Below, piece after piece: positions 8,124-16,732 of a DNA stretch of 64,000 nt (position 1 is the first letter of the stretch; each line of letters begins with the position of its first letter). The notes under the pieces are model-generated. The model ran no database searches. It saw only the letters and a list, made by a program, of their open reading frames with translations, and was not told the DNA's origin. The position numbers and the translations under genes were made by a program. The DNA is taken from NCBI RefSeq assembly GCF_034347425.1, contig NZ_CP133779.1, positions 3,224,001 through 3,288,000 on the forward strand. The letters run 5' to 3'. Source of the DNA: Undibacterium sp. CCC3.4. Its GTDB lineage: Bacteria; Pseudomonadota; Gammaproteobacteria; Burkholderiales; Burkholderiaceae_D.

Positions 8124-9761
8124 ATGTCTCAATCTGCATTAAGTTGGTTTGCCAAAGAACGCACCGTGGCCGGTGCCAATTTCAACCGTTGGTTGGTGCC
8201 GCCGGCGGCACTGGCAATTCATTTATGTATCGGCATGGCCTATGGCTTTTCGGTATTTTGGTTGCCCTTATCGCGCGCGCTGGGTATCAGCAGCCCCTTG
8301 GCGTGTCCGCAAGAGATGGGTTTGCTGGCCGAATTATTCACCAGTCAATGTGACTGGAAAATTTCCACACTGACCTGGATTTATACCTTATTTTTTGTCT
8401 TCCTCGGCAGTTCGGCCGCCCTGTTTGGTAAATGGCTGGAACGGGTCGGTCCGCGCCGCGCCGCGTTTGCCTCGATGTTGTGCTGGTGTGGTGGTTTGGT
8501 GATCGCCGCCGCCGGCATCTACCTGCATCAAATGTGGTTGATGTGGTTGGGGGCCGGCGTGATCGGCGGCATAGGCTTAGGGCTAGGTTACATTTCGCCG
8601 GTATCGACTCTGATCAAATGGTTTCCTGATCGTCGCGGCATGGCCACCGGCATGGCGATCATGGGTTTCGGCGGCGGTGCCATGGTTGGCGCACCCTTGG
8701 CCGATTATCTGATGCGCTTTTTCGCGGATCAAAGCGGGGTAGGGGTGTGGCAAACTTTTCTGTGCATGGCGCTGATCTACTGCGTCTTCATGACCGCCGG
8801 TGCCTTCGGCTATCGCGTGCCAGCGACTGGTTGGAAGCCGGTCACTGCGGCAGGTGCTACGCCAGCGGCATCGAATAAAATGATTACCCAGCGTCATGTC
8901 CATCTGGAGCAAGCCTGGAAAACGCCACAATTCTGGCTGATCTGGGCCGTCTTGTGCCTCAATGTTTCGGCCGGCATCGGCATTCTCGGCATGGCTTCGC
9001 CTTTGCTGCAGGAAATTTTCGGGGGTAAATTACTGGGCGTCGATCTGACGTTCAATCAACTCTCGATTGCGCAGAAAGCCCAGATCGCCACCATCGCCGC
9101 CGGCTTCACCGGCTTGCTCTCACTGTTTAATATCGGTGGCCGCTTCTTTTGGGCGACGTGCTCTGATTACATCGGCCGTAAAGCCACGTATTTCATCTTC
9201 TTCGTCTTGGGCTTCGTACTCTATGCTGCCATTCCGAGTACCGGCAAGAGCGGCAGCCTGGCCTTGTTCGTGTTATTTTTCTGTATTATCTTATCGATGT
9301 ACGGCGGTGGCTTTGCTACCGTGCCGGCATATTTGGCTGACATGTTCGGCTCCCAGATGGTCGGTGCGATTCATGGCCGTTTGTTGACAGCTTGGGCCAC
9401 CGCCGGTGTGCTCGGTCCTTTGCTGGTAAGCTATTTGCGTGAGTATCAATTGGCCCACGGCGTCGCTAAGGCCGAGGCTTACGACATCACCATGTACATC
9501 TTGGCCGCCATGCTGGCGCTGGGCTGTGTCTGTAACTTTTTTGTGCGGCCGGTGGCGGAAGATAAATTCATGAGTGAGACTGAACTCATGAATGAGCGTG
9601 GTCTGGCGCACGAACGCAATGCCGCCCCAGTCGCGGCGACAGCGCCGGCCGGCGCAGCGAGCGGTTTGTTCAGTGTGGTCTTGGCTTGGGGTGCCGTTGG
9701 CATTCCTATGGCTTGCGGTATTTTCTTGACCTTGCAAAAAGCGCTGATTTTATTTAAATAA
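8124..9761 (+). CDS. MFS transporter, oxalate/formate antiporter (OFA) family
   Basis: A 545-residue inner-membrane protein with about 12 hydrophobic segments. The opening RWLVPPAALAIHLCIGMAYG and the following FSVFWLPLSRALG are typical of OFA transporters, as is the size. The frame is open from 8034, but MSQSALSWF at 8124 has an AAAGGTC site upstream and is the better start. It is followed after 95 bases by an FdhF/YdeP-type oxidoreductase and then FdhD, so formate, oxalate or a related carboxylate is the likely substrate. No oxalyl-CoA decarboxylase or formyl-CoA transferase lies next to it. Confidence 0.85.
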   Translation: MSQSALSWFAKERTVAGANFNRWLVPPAALAIHLCIGMAYGFSVFWLPLSRALGISSPLACPQEMGLLAELFTSQCDWKISTLTWIYTLFFVFLGSSAALFGKWLERVGPRRAAFASMLCWCGGLVIAAAGIYLHQMWLMWLGAGVIGGIGLGLGYISPVSTLIKWFPDRRGMATGMAIMGFGGGAMVGAPLADYLMRFFADQSGVGVWQTFLCMALIYCVFMTAGAFGYRVPATGWKPVTAAGATPAASNKMITQRHVHLEQAWKTPQFWLIWAVLCLNVSAGIGILGMASPLLQEIFGGKLLGVDLTFNQLSIAQKAQIATIAAGFTGLLSLFNIGGRFFWATCSDYIGRKATYFIFFVLGFVLYAAIPSTGKSGSLALFVLFFCIILSMYGGGFATVPAYLADMFGSQMVGAIHGRLLTAWATAGVLGPLLVSYLREYQLAHGVAKAEAYDITMYILAAMLALGCVCNFFVRPVAEDKFMSETELMNERGLAHERNAAPVAATAPAGAASGLFSVVLAWGAVGIPMACGIFLTLQKALILFK

Positions 9762-9856
9762 GCGGGCGCGGTAAAACAACTTGTCAGATTTTTGAAGAAG
9801 CAGTTGGCGCAGTTCGCTGCTGCAACTGCGCTGAGTAAGCATGTACAGAGGCGGTC

Positions 9857-12175
9857 ATGAGTAAAAAGGTAGTCCAGGTTTACAATCGTCCGGCCGGCGG
9901 CTGGGGCGCGCTTAAAAGCGTGGCGCAACAAATTTTTGAGCAAGGCATACCGGGCAAGGGTGCACGTACCCTGTTGTCGGCCAATCAGCCCGATGGCTTT
10001 GATTGTCCTGGCTGCGCCTGGCCCGATGCCGATCACACCTCGACCTTCGAGTTTTGCGAAAACGGTGCCAAAGCGGTGGCGGCAGAATCGACGGCGCGGC
10101 GTGCTACTGCCGATTTCATCGCTGGTTTTACAGTAGCGCAATTGTCGGAACAAAGTGATCACTGGCTAGAGGCACAGGGGCGCTTGACCCAGCCGCTGCA
10201 ATACGACCGCCAGAGCGATAGCTATCAAGTGATTTCCTGGCCGGCCGCATTCGAGCTGATGGCCATGCACCTGCATGCCTTGCCGTCGCCGCATGATGCG
10301 ATTTTTTATACTTCTGGTCGCACCAGTAATGAAGCGGCTTTTCTGTACCAATTATTCGTGCGTGAATTCGGTACCAATAATTTTCCCGATTGTTCCAATA
10401 TGTGCCATGAGCCATCCGGCTTGGCCATGCGCAGCGCGATCGGCACTGGCAAGGGCACGGTACTGCTCGATGATTTTCAAAAGACCGATGCCATTTTCAT
10501 CTTTGGTCAGAATCCTGGTACCAATCATCCGCGTATGCTGGGTGAATTGCGCGCGGCATCCAAACGCGGTGCCGCCATCGTCGCCTTTAATCCGCTGCGC
10601 GAGCGCGGCTTGGAGAAATTTCAAAACCCGCAAGATTTAAGCGAAATGCTGGGCGGGCGGGCGACCGCGATTTCCTCTCAGTATATGCAACTCAAAATCG
10701 GCGGCGATCTGGCTGCCGTCAAAGGCATCATCAAAGCTGTGCTGGAAGCCGATCTGCTGGCCCAGGCTAAAGGCACGCCACGCTTGCTTGATCTGGACTT
10801 CATCGCCGAGCACACTGCGCATTTCGAGGTGTTTGCCGCCGATGTGTTGGCCGAACCGTGGTCGGTGATTTGTACTGAGGCCGGGCTGGAACGCAGCGAG
10901 ATCGAGATGGCGGCGCAGACTTATCTGCGCGCCGGCAGTGTGATCGCCTGCTGGGGCATGGGCATCACCCAGCACAAGCATTCGGTAGCGACGATACAGA
11001 TGATTATCAACTTGCTGCTGTTGCGCGGCAATATAGGTCGGCCCGGCGCCGGGGTCTGCCCGGTGCGGGGGCACAGCAATGTGCAGGGCGACCGCACTAT
11101 GGGTATCAATGAACAACCGAGTGCGGCGTTTTTGGCGCGTTTGGGCGAAGTGTTCGATTTCACGCCGCCACAGCAAGCCGGCTTTGATACGGTGGCGGCG
11201 ATCCACGCCATGCTGGCGGCACCGAATAAAGTATTTTTTGCCATGGGCGGCAACTTTGCCAGCGCCACACCCGATACCGAACTCACCCATCGCGCCTTGC
11301 GTCAGTGTGCGTTGACTGTGCATGTCACCACTAAACTCAACCGCAGTCATCTCGTTTGCGGGCGCGAAGCGCTGATTCTGCCTTGCCTCGGACGCACCGA
11401 AATCGATATCCAAGCCAGTGGCCCGCAGTCGGTCACGGTGGAAGATTCGATGAGCATGGTCCATCTGTCGGCCGGCATCAATGCCCCAGCTTCCCCGCAT
11501 TTGCTATCGGAAACCATGATCGTGGCGCGCTTGGCGCACGCGGTGCTGCAGGGCCGTAGTAAAACCGATTGGCTGGCGCTGGCGGCTGATTATGATTTGA
11601 TACGCGATAAAATCGCCGCCGTTTTCGATGATTTCGCCGACTTCAATGCCCGCGTTAAAGTACCGGGCGGCTTTCATTTGCGCAATCGTGCGGCCGAACG
11701 AATTTGGCAAACTGACAATGGCAAAGCCAGCTTCCATGCCCACGCCGTACCGACTGATTTGCCGATCCATCAAGCGCGCCGCACACACAGCGGTCCGGTA
11801 TTCAATCTGGCGACCATGCGCTCGCATGACCAATACAACACCACCATTTACGGTTTGAACGACCGCTATCGCGGCGTCTTCGGTGAGCGTCGGGTCGTCT
11901 TCATTAATCAACTCGATATCGATGCACTGGGCCGTACTGCCGGTGATTGGATCGACCTCGAGAGTGTGGCAGACGATGGCGTGCGCCGCCAAGTTCAACG
12001 CTTCATGCTGGTGGCGTATCCGATTCCACGCGGCTGTTTGGCGGCGTATTTCCCCGAAACCAACGGTCTGGTGGCGCTCGACAGTTATGCCGACGGTGCC
12101 CGTACACCGACCTCAAAATCGATCCCGGTACTGATTACGCCGCATCTGCCAAAAGCCTCAATTCCTGCCGACTGA
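9857..12175 (+). CDS. FdhF/YdeP-family molybdopterin oxidoreductase
   Basis: A 772-residue cytoplasmic protein of the formate-dehydrogenase-alpha-like family that includes E. coli YdeP and CbbBc. Cysteines C50, C53 (DCPGCAWPD) and C67 are candidate iron-sulfur ligands, and C183 in SNMCHEPSG aligns with the Mo-ligating Cys/Sec region of formate dehydrogenases. The C-terminal molybdopterin dinucleotide-binding domain runs from about 640. There is no Tat signal. A GAGGCGGTC ribosome-binding site precedes the ATG. The real substrate of this subfamily is poorly known; the OFA transporter upstream and FdhD downstream make formate plausible. Confidence 0.88.
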   Translation: MSKKVVQVYNRPAGGWGALKSVAQQIFEQGIPGKGARTLLSANQPDGFDCPGCAWPDADHTSTFEFCENGAKAVAAESTARRATADFIAGFTVAQLSEQSDHWLEAQGRLTQPLQYDRQSDSYQVISWPAAFELMAMHLHALPSPHDAIFYTSGRTSNEAAFLYQLFVREFGTNNFPDCSNMCHEPSGLAMRSAIGTGKGTVLLDDFQKTDAIFIFGQNPGTNHPRMLGELRAASKRGAAIVAFNPLRERGLEKFQNPQDLSEMLGGRATAISSQYMQLKIGGDLAAVKGIIKAVLEADLLAQAKGTPRLLDLDFIAEHTAHFEVFAADVLAEPWSVICTEAGLERSEIEMAAQTYLRAGSVIACWGMGITQHKHSVATIQMIINLLLLRGNIGRPGAGVCPVRGHSNVQGDRTMGINEQPSAAFLARLGEVFDFTPPQQAGFDTVAAIHAMLAAPNKVFFAMGGNFASATPDTELTHRALRQCALTVHVTTKLNRSHLVCGREALILPCLGRTEIDIQASGPQSVTVEDSMSMVHLSAGINAPASPHLLSETMIVARLAHAVLQGRSKTDWLALAADYDLIRDKIAAVFDDFADFNARVKVPGGFHLRNRAAERIWQTDNGKASFHAHAVPTDLPIHQARRTHSGPVFNLATMRSHDQYNTTIYGLNDRYRGVFGERRVVFINQLDIDALGRTAGDWIDLESVADDGVRRQVQRFMLVAYPIPRGCLAAYFPETNGLVALDSYADGARTPTSKSIPVLITPHLPKASIPAD

Positions 12176-12304
12176 AACCAAGAAATCGCCATGCCCTTGC
12201 AGATTTTTGAACAACTTAATGGATCGTCGCAAGCGACGATGGAAAAGACTCTGGAAGGGGTTTGCATCCCCTCCCATCGCGTCGCTCCTTCGTCGCTCAC
12301 CGGC

Positions 12305-12345
12305 CTGAAGGCCGGGGTTTCAAACCCTAGTCAGATTTTTGATGA
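12305..12345 (+). repeat. Interspersed 41-bp repeat, copy A
   Basis: One of three copies in the window of a repeat with a GGGGTTTCAAACCC hairpin core followed by GTCAGATTTTTGATGA. It matches the copy at 35993-36033 at 40 of 41 positions, and the reverse-oriented copy at 15681-15715 matches its last 35 bases exactly. The preceding 100 bases (12215-12300) hold further hairpins, for example GTCGC/GCGAC around 12225-12240. It lies between the oxidoreductase and the small wHTH gene. Confidence 0.85.
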
Positions 12346-12358
12346 TGAACAAAGCCAG

Positions 12359-12604
12359 ATGCATGTGTTTGCCATGACCATCCTGGCTGCCTTGTTGGCG
12401 CAACCAGAGCCTCTGTCCGCGCTGCGTTTGAGTAAGCGCCTGGGCGTGCGTTTGAGTACCTTGTTGCGTTGTTTGGCGTATTTGGGCAGTGCCGAAATTG
12501 CCGGACAGCCGGGCTTAGGGTGGGTTGAGAGTGAGCGCGACGGCGAACGACTGCTGCTAAGCCTGACTGCCGCCGGCCGCGCCGCGTGTGCGTGTCGTTC
12601 GTGA
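12359..12604 (+). CDS. Small winged-helix-like protein in the fdh cluster
   Basis: An 81-residue protein, MHVFAMTILAALLAQPE..., with a helix-turn-helix-like segment (ALRLSKRLGVRLSTLLRCLAY is the key region, about residues 20-40) and a wing-like C-terminus (WVESERDGERLLLSLTAAG). The frame is open back to 12191, but those 56 codons are made of the interspersed repeat and its hairpins, so the start at 12359 is preferred; no good ribosome-binding site is seen for it. The stop overlaps the GTG start of fdhD (GTGA), suggesting translational coupling. It may regulate the cluster; this is inference. Confidence 0.6.
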   Translation: MHVFAMTILAALLAQPEPLSALRLSKRLGVRLSTLLRCLAYLGSAEIAGQPGLGWVESERDGERLLLSLTAAGRAACACRS

Positions 12605-13434
12605 CGGCAGCAGAACGCATCGCTGCCGCCAGCCACCTGGTTGAGTTACAGCGGCACACGTACACGGCCGCGCCGGCACCGCTCAGTCGCGAACGGGTCG
12701 CCGCCGAAGTGCCGATTGCCTTGGTCTACAATGGCATCAGCCACGCAGTGATGATGGCGACCCCGCTGGACCTGGCCGACTTCGCCATCGGTTTCAGTCT
12801 GAGTGAACAGATCGTCGAGCGGCGCGCTCAAATCTACGACAGCGTCATCGTGCCGCTAGCGAACAGCAGCGTCGGTGCGCTTGAGTTGCGCATCGAGATC
12901 GCCGCCTCCTGCTTCGCCCGCTTCAAACAGCAGCGGCGCGCCCTGACCGGTAACAGCGGTTGCGGTTTGTGTGGCGTCGATAGCTTACAAAGCTTTGAAG
13001 TGCCGCTGCCGCAGGTCAGTGCCAGCGCACCTGTCAGCAAGGCGGCACTGGCACGTGCTTGGCAAGGCTTGAGTGCCCAGCAGTATCTGCATGGTGTGAC
13101 CGGGTCCATGCACGCGGCGGCTTGGGCCGATGTTAACGGAGACATCGTCTGCTTGCGCGAAGACGTAGGTCGTCACAATGCGCTCGATAAATTGATCGGC
13201 GCGCTCGCGCTCAGCCCTGCGCGCGCGCCTGGTTTTGCCATCATGAGTAGCCGCGCCAGCTATGAATTGCTGCAAAAAGCAGCGCGGGCCGACATCGGCT
13301 TATTGGCCACCGTATCGGCACCGACTGCACTGGCCATCAACATAGCCGAACGTGCCGGTATCAGTTTGCTCGGCTTCGTGCGCGAGCGTGGCTTTGTCGT
13401 GTATGCCGGGGCAGAGCGCTGGTGTACCGAATGA
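12601..13434 (+). CDS. fdhD: Formate dehydrogenase accessory sulfurtransferase FdhD
   Basis: A 277-residue protein. FdhD transfers sulfur from IscS to the molybdenum cofactor of formate dehydrogenases, which activates them. The conserved CxxC loop is visible in GNSGCGLCGVDSL, and the FdhD core motifs (PLDLADFAIGF, REDVGRHNALDKLIG, MSSRASYELLQKA) are all present. The GTG at 12601 overlaps the stop of the upstream gene as GTGA and begins VTAAERIAAASH; an in-frame ATG at 12586 is the alternative. Its presence supports the idea that the upstream molybdoenzyme needs a sulfurated cofactor. Confidence 0.94.
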   Translation: MTAAERIAAASHLVELQRHTYTAAPAPLSRERVAAEVPIALVYNGISHAVMMATPLDLADFAIGFSLSEQIVERRAQIYDSVIVPLANSSVGALELRIEIAASCFARFKQQRRALTGNSGCGLCGVDSLQSFEVPLPQVSASAPVSKAALARAWQGLSAQQYLHGVTGSMHAAAWADVNGDIVCLREDVGRHNALDKLIGALALSPARAPGFAIMSSRASYELLQKAARADIGLLATVSAPTALAINIAERAGISLLGFVRERGFVVYAGAERWCTE

Positions 13435-13481
13435 AATACCGAAAGAAATCGGCGGGCACCGAATTAACGTGGGTTTTGCGC

Positions 13482-13490
13482 TGCTATAAT
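13482..13490 (+). promoter_or_regulatory. Extended -10 promoter of thrC
   Basis: TGCTATAAT is a consensus extended -10 element (TGn plus TATAAT) 46 bases upstream of the thrC ATG. No good -35 is seen at 17 bases, which is tolerated for extended -10 promoters. This gives thrC its own promoter separate from fdhD. Confidence 0.6.
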
Positions 13491-13536
13491 AGGCAAAAAT
13501 CCCTATTTAATTTTGTGAATTCACTCATTCCCACTT

Positions 13537-15000
13537 ATGCACTATGCTTCTACCCGCGGCTACGCCGCTGAACAAAGTTTTTCTGCCATTCTGCTGGGTG
13601 GCTTGGCACCTGACGGCGGTTTGTACTTGCCGCAAACGTATCCGCAAGTCAGTTCGGCAGAACTCGACGCCTGGCGCAGCCTGTCGTATGCCGACTTGGC
13701 CGTAGCGGTGTTGAGTAAATTCGCCACCGATATTCCGGCAGCCGATTTGCAGGCACTGGTGCAGCGCACCTATACCGCCGAGGTCTACCGCAATGCGCGC
13801 AGCGATGAAGCCGCGGCCGACATCACGCCGCTGCGACTGCTGGAGCAAACCGAAGATGGCCGGCGCTTGGTGTTACAAGCCTTGTCGAATGGCCCGACGC
13901 TGGCCTTCAAAGACATGGCCATGCAATTGCTCGGCAATTTGTTTGAATACACCCTGGCCAAGCACGCTGCAGAATTGAATATTTTCGGTGCCACCTCGGG
14001 CGACACCGGCAGCGCTGCCGAATACGCGATGCGTGGGAAGAAAGGCATACGCGTGTTCATGCTTTCGCCGCATAAAAAAATGAGTGCATTTCAAACCGCA
14101 CAAATGTTCAGCTTGCAGGAAGAGAACATCTTTAACATCGCCGTCGATGGCGTGTTCGATGATTGCCAAGATATGGTCAAGGCAGTCTCGAATGATCTGG
14201 CCTACAAGGCACAGCAAAAAATCGGTACGGTCAATTCGATCAACTGGGCCCGCGTCGTGGCTCAAGTGGTTTACTACTTCCGTGGCTATCTGAGTGCCAC
14301 CGCGCGTAACGAAGAAAAAGTCTCATTTACCGTTCCTTCCGGTAATTTCGGTAATATCTGTGCCGGTCATATCGCCCGCATGATGGGCCTGCCGATCGAC
14401 AAGCTCGTGGTCGCCACCAATGAAAACGATGTGCTCGACGAATTTTTCCGCAGCGGCATCTACCGCGTGCGTAAATCGGCCGAAACCTGGCATACCACCA
14501 GCCCCTCGATGGATATTTCCAAGGCCTCGAATTTCGAGCGCTTCATTTATGACCTGCTCGATGGTGATGGTGCGCGCGTGGCCGCACTGTTCAAAAAAGT
14601 CGAGACCGAAGGCGGCTTTGATTTATCCGGCGGGCCTGGTAGTGATGGCGATGAATTCAAAAAAATTGCCCGCTTCGGCTTTGAGTCGGGCAAATCGGTG
14701 CACAGCGATCGCATCGCTACCATCCGCGCCGTCGAAAAAAATTACGGCATTACCGTCGACACCCATACGGCTGACGGCATCAAGGTGGCACGCGAACATT
14801 GGCAACCGGGCGTGACCATGATCGTGCTCGAAACAGCCTTACCCGCCAAGTTCAATGAAACCATACGCGAAGCCTTGGGTCGTGACGCCTTGCGCCCACC
14901 CGGTTTCGATCACCTCGAAGGCTTGCCGCAGCGTTTTGAAGTCATGAGCACCGATGTCGCGACCATGAAAGCCTATATCGCCAAGCATACCGGCCTGTAG
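13537..15000 (+). CDS. thrC: Threonine synthase
   Basis: A 487-residue PLP enzyme that converts O-phosphohomoserine to threonine, the last step of threonine biosynthesis. The start MHYASTRG and LGGLAPDGGLYLP are characteristic of the long (yeast/proteobacterial) class. The PLP lysine is K125 in NGPTLAFKDMAMQ, and GATSGDTGSAAEYA is the phosphate-binding region. hom, usually adjacent in related genomes, is not upstream here; the neighbour is fdhD. Confidence 0.96.
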   Translation: MHYASTRGYAAEQSFSAILLGGLAPDGGLYLPQTYPQVSSAELDAWRSLSYADLAVAVLSKFATDIPAADLQALVQRTYTAEVYRNARSDEAAADITPLRLLEQTEDGRRLVLQALSNGPTLAFKDMAMQLLGNLFEYTLAKHAAELNIFGATSGDTGSAAEYAMRGKKGIRVFMLSPHKKMSAFQTAQMFSLQEENIFNIAVDGVFDDCQDMVKAVSNDLAYKAQQKIGTVNSINWARVVAQVVYYFRGYLSATARNEEKVSFTVPSGNFGNICAGHIARMMGLPIDKLVVATNENDVLDEFFRSGIYRVRKSAETWHTTSPSMDISKASNFERFIYDLLDGDGARVAALFKKVETEGGFDLSGGPGSDGDEFKKIARFGFESGKSVHSDRIATIRAVEKNYGITVDTHTADGIKVAREHWQPGVTMIVLETALPAKFNETIREALGRDALRPPGFDHLEGLPQRFEVMSTDVATMKAYIAKHTGL

Positions 15001-15018
15001 TCAAGGTGCCGGCCGTAT

Positions 15019-15537
15019 TCAGCTTTGGCGTAACCACGGCGCGAGTACATTGCGCAGACCGGCTTCATCGTAGCCCTTGATAATCGTCTCACCGATTTGA
15101 ATGATGGGCACGCCACCGCCGCCGGCTTTTTTATGCCCCTCATAGCCGGCGGTGCTGTTCTCGACATCTAGCTCAGTATAAGCAATGCCGTTGGCCTTGA
15201 AAAAATCGCGTGCTGCGGCACAGTAGCCGCACCAAGTCGTGCCATATAAAACCACTAAAGGCTGGCCATTGGCACTGGCTGGCTGCTGGCTCTGCTGCTG
15301 TTGTTTATGCCGCAGCGAATACATCGGCAGCGCCAGACCAAGCATCAGCACGCCGGCCAAACCCCATTTCCAAGCACTGCCCGAATTGTCCTTACGCGCC
15401 GTGCGCCTCGTCGTCACCAGCGCAGCTCGCGCATCGCCAGCCTTGCTATACGCCACGCCACAGGCCGGGCATTGCCAGTCCGGGCAATCGGCCTCGGGCT
15501 GGCGCAGGTGCTGGCATTTCGGGCAAATTTGCGGCAT
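15019..15537 (-). CDS. Zinc-ribbon, membrane anchor and glutaredoxin fusion
   Basis: A 172-residue protein in three parts: an N-terminal double-cysteine zinc ribbon (MPQICPKCQHLRQ and CPDWQCPACG, residues 1-30), one transmembrane segment (about 58-73, WGLAGVLMLGLALPMYSL), and a C-terminal glutaredoxin-like fold with the redox motif TTWCGYC (about 98-104) and GGGGVPIIQIGETIIKGYD. The ATG at 15537 is used; a TTG four codons upstream is the alternative. It is convergent with thrC. A redox role at the membrane is inferred; no partner is visible. Confidence 0.8.
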   Translation of the reverse strand: MPQICPKCQHLRQPEADCPDWQCPACGVAYSKAGDARAALVTTRRTARKDNSGSAWKWGLAGVLMLGLALPMYSLRHKQQQQSQQPASANGQPLVVLYGTTWCGYCAAARDFFKANGIAYTELDVENSTAGYEGHKKAGGGGVPIIQIGETIIKGYDEAGLRNVLAPWLRQS

Positions 15538-15680
15538 GATCGATTTCAAGGTGAGCTGGTTGACTTGCCATCATAGCAGAATTATGTTCGCAGCTTAAGG
15601 ATGTGCAGAGTGAACTGCTGAGCCTTGAGTAATCATTGCTGGAGGGAGCAGTCGGCTTGTGTCCGGTGGCAGAACCAGAG

Positions 15681-15715
15681 TCATCAAAAATCTGACTAGG
15701 GTTTGAAACCCCGGC
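15681..15715 (-). repeat. Interspersed repeat, copy B (reverse orientation)
   Basis: Read on the minus strand this 35-base segment is identical to the last 35 bases of copy A at 12305-12345. It lies in the 270-base gap between the glutaredoxin gene and the IclR gene, convergent in orientation to neither. No coding region was seen around it. Confidence 0.85.
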
Positions 15716-15810
15716 TAGTTGTTAGTCCGACTCATGGTGACGCGGCGTTTACCTTACCGTTGTTTGCTCGATACATGAAACGAACTATGGGACTAAACTA
15801 ACACGCGAGT

Positions 15811-16566
15811 TCAATAGGGAAGAAAGCCCATTAATTTGGAAAATTCTTCCGCTCCGGTTTTTGCGCAGTCAATAAAAAAGTCCAGTTTATTTTCGTTGAA
15901 GCGGCTGTAAGGAACTGCGATGCCAAGCGCGGCGACGACTTCGCCCGAGCTGTCGCGTACCGGTGCGGCAAATGCCACGACATCGGCTGCGCGTTCTGAA
16001 AACGAAATGCTGTACGCTAATTTATTAATTTTTGCTAACTCTGCTTCCAATGCGCTGCGCGTGACGAGAGTATTGTTGGTAAATTTTTCCAGGCGCTCAG
16101 ACAATACCGCTTCTTGAATGTTGGCCGGTGCAAAGGCTAGTAATAATTTCCCCGATGCCCCGACATGCAGTGGTCGTCGTGTCCCGAGTTCTTCATGAAT
16201 GCGCACCCGTTGTTTGCTGGTTTCTTGTGCGACCATTAAAGATTCGACGCCGTCACGAATGCGAATATGGACATTTTCATCGCATTTTTCGATGATAGTG
16301 GAAAGTACAGGTTGCGCCAAACGAGCAATATCAATCTGCTCTTTAGCTATTGCCCCCAGATACAATGTTTTGAAGCCCAGTCGGTAGGTGACGCCGGCAT
16401 CTCGTTGCACCATCCCGCTCTCTTCCAGTGTGGACAGTAAGCGGAACGTGCGGGCCTTGGAATTGCCAGACCTTCGTGCAATTTCAGATACGCCAAGACC
16501 AGGGTAGCGCGCCACGAAAAGTAATAAGCCGATGGCGCAGCTGACTGATTCGACTTTGTAATCCAT
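15811..16566 (-). CDS. IclR-family transcriptional regulator
   Basis: A 251-residue regulator. The N-terminal winged helix-turn-helix (SVSCAIGLLLFVARYPG, then VSEIARRSGNSKARTFRLLS) occupies about residues 6-65, and the C-terminal IclR effector domain follows (RIRDGVESLMVAQETS, RRPLHVGASGKLLLAFA, DVVAFAAPVRDSSGEVVAALGI in parts). The ATG at 16566 with AGGGC seven bases upstream is preferred over the in-frame ATG at 16623. It is the last gene on the strand of the ABC transporter operon, 166 bases after dppF, and probably controls that operon and the divergent porin. Confidence 0.9.
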   Translation of the reverse strand: MDYKVESVSCAIGLLLFVARYPGLGVSEIARRSGNSKARTFRLLSTLEESGMVQRDAGVTYRLGFKTLYLGAIAKEQIDIARLAQPVLSTIIEKCDENVHIRIRDGVESLMVAQETSKQRVRIHEELGTRRPLHVGASGKLLLAFAPANIQEAVLSERLEKFTNNTLVTRSALEAELAKINKLAYSISFSERAADVVAFAAPVRDSSGEVVAALGIAVPYSRFNENKLDFFIDCAKTGAEEFSKLMGFLPY

Positions 16567-16732
16567 GTGCTGCCCTAAATTGAGTAAAAGTGATCTGTTT
16601 GTGACTCGGGAAAGCTCGGCCATCTCAGTACATAGCCGATTCCTGCCTGCCAGATTACTGGAGCGAGAATGAAATTATAATCGAGAAATCGATGTGGAAT
16701 GTGATGCCGGGCGGCTTTGCCGATATTGATGT

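Noticed and set aside
10637..11500. 287-codon minus-strand open frame
   Set aside because: Antisense to the FdhF/YdeP gene; composition (His/Arg-rich) is a codon-bias shadow and there is no ribosome-binding site or homology.
12191..12358. N-terminal extension of the small wHTH gene
   Set aside because: These codons are made of the interspersed repeat and flanking hairpins, not protein-like sequence.
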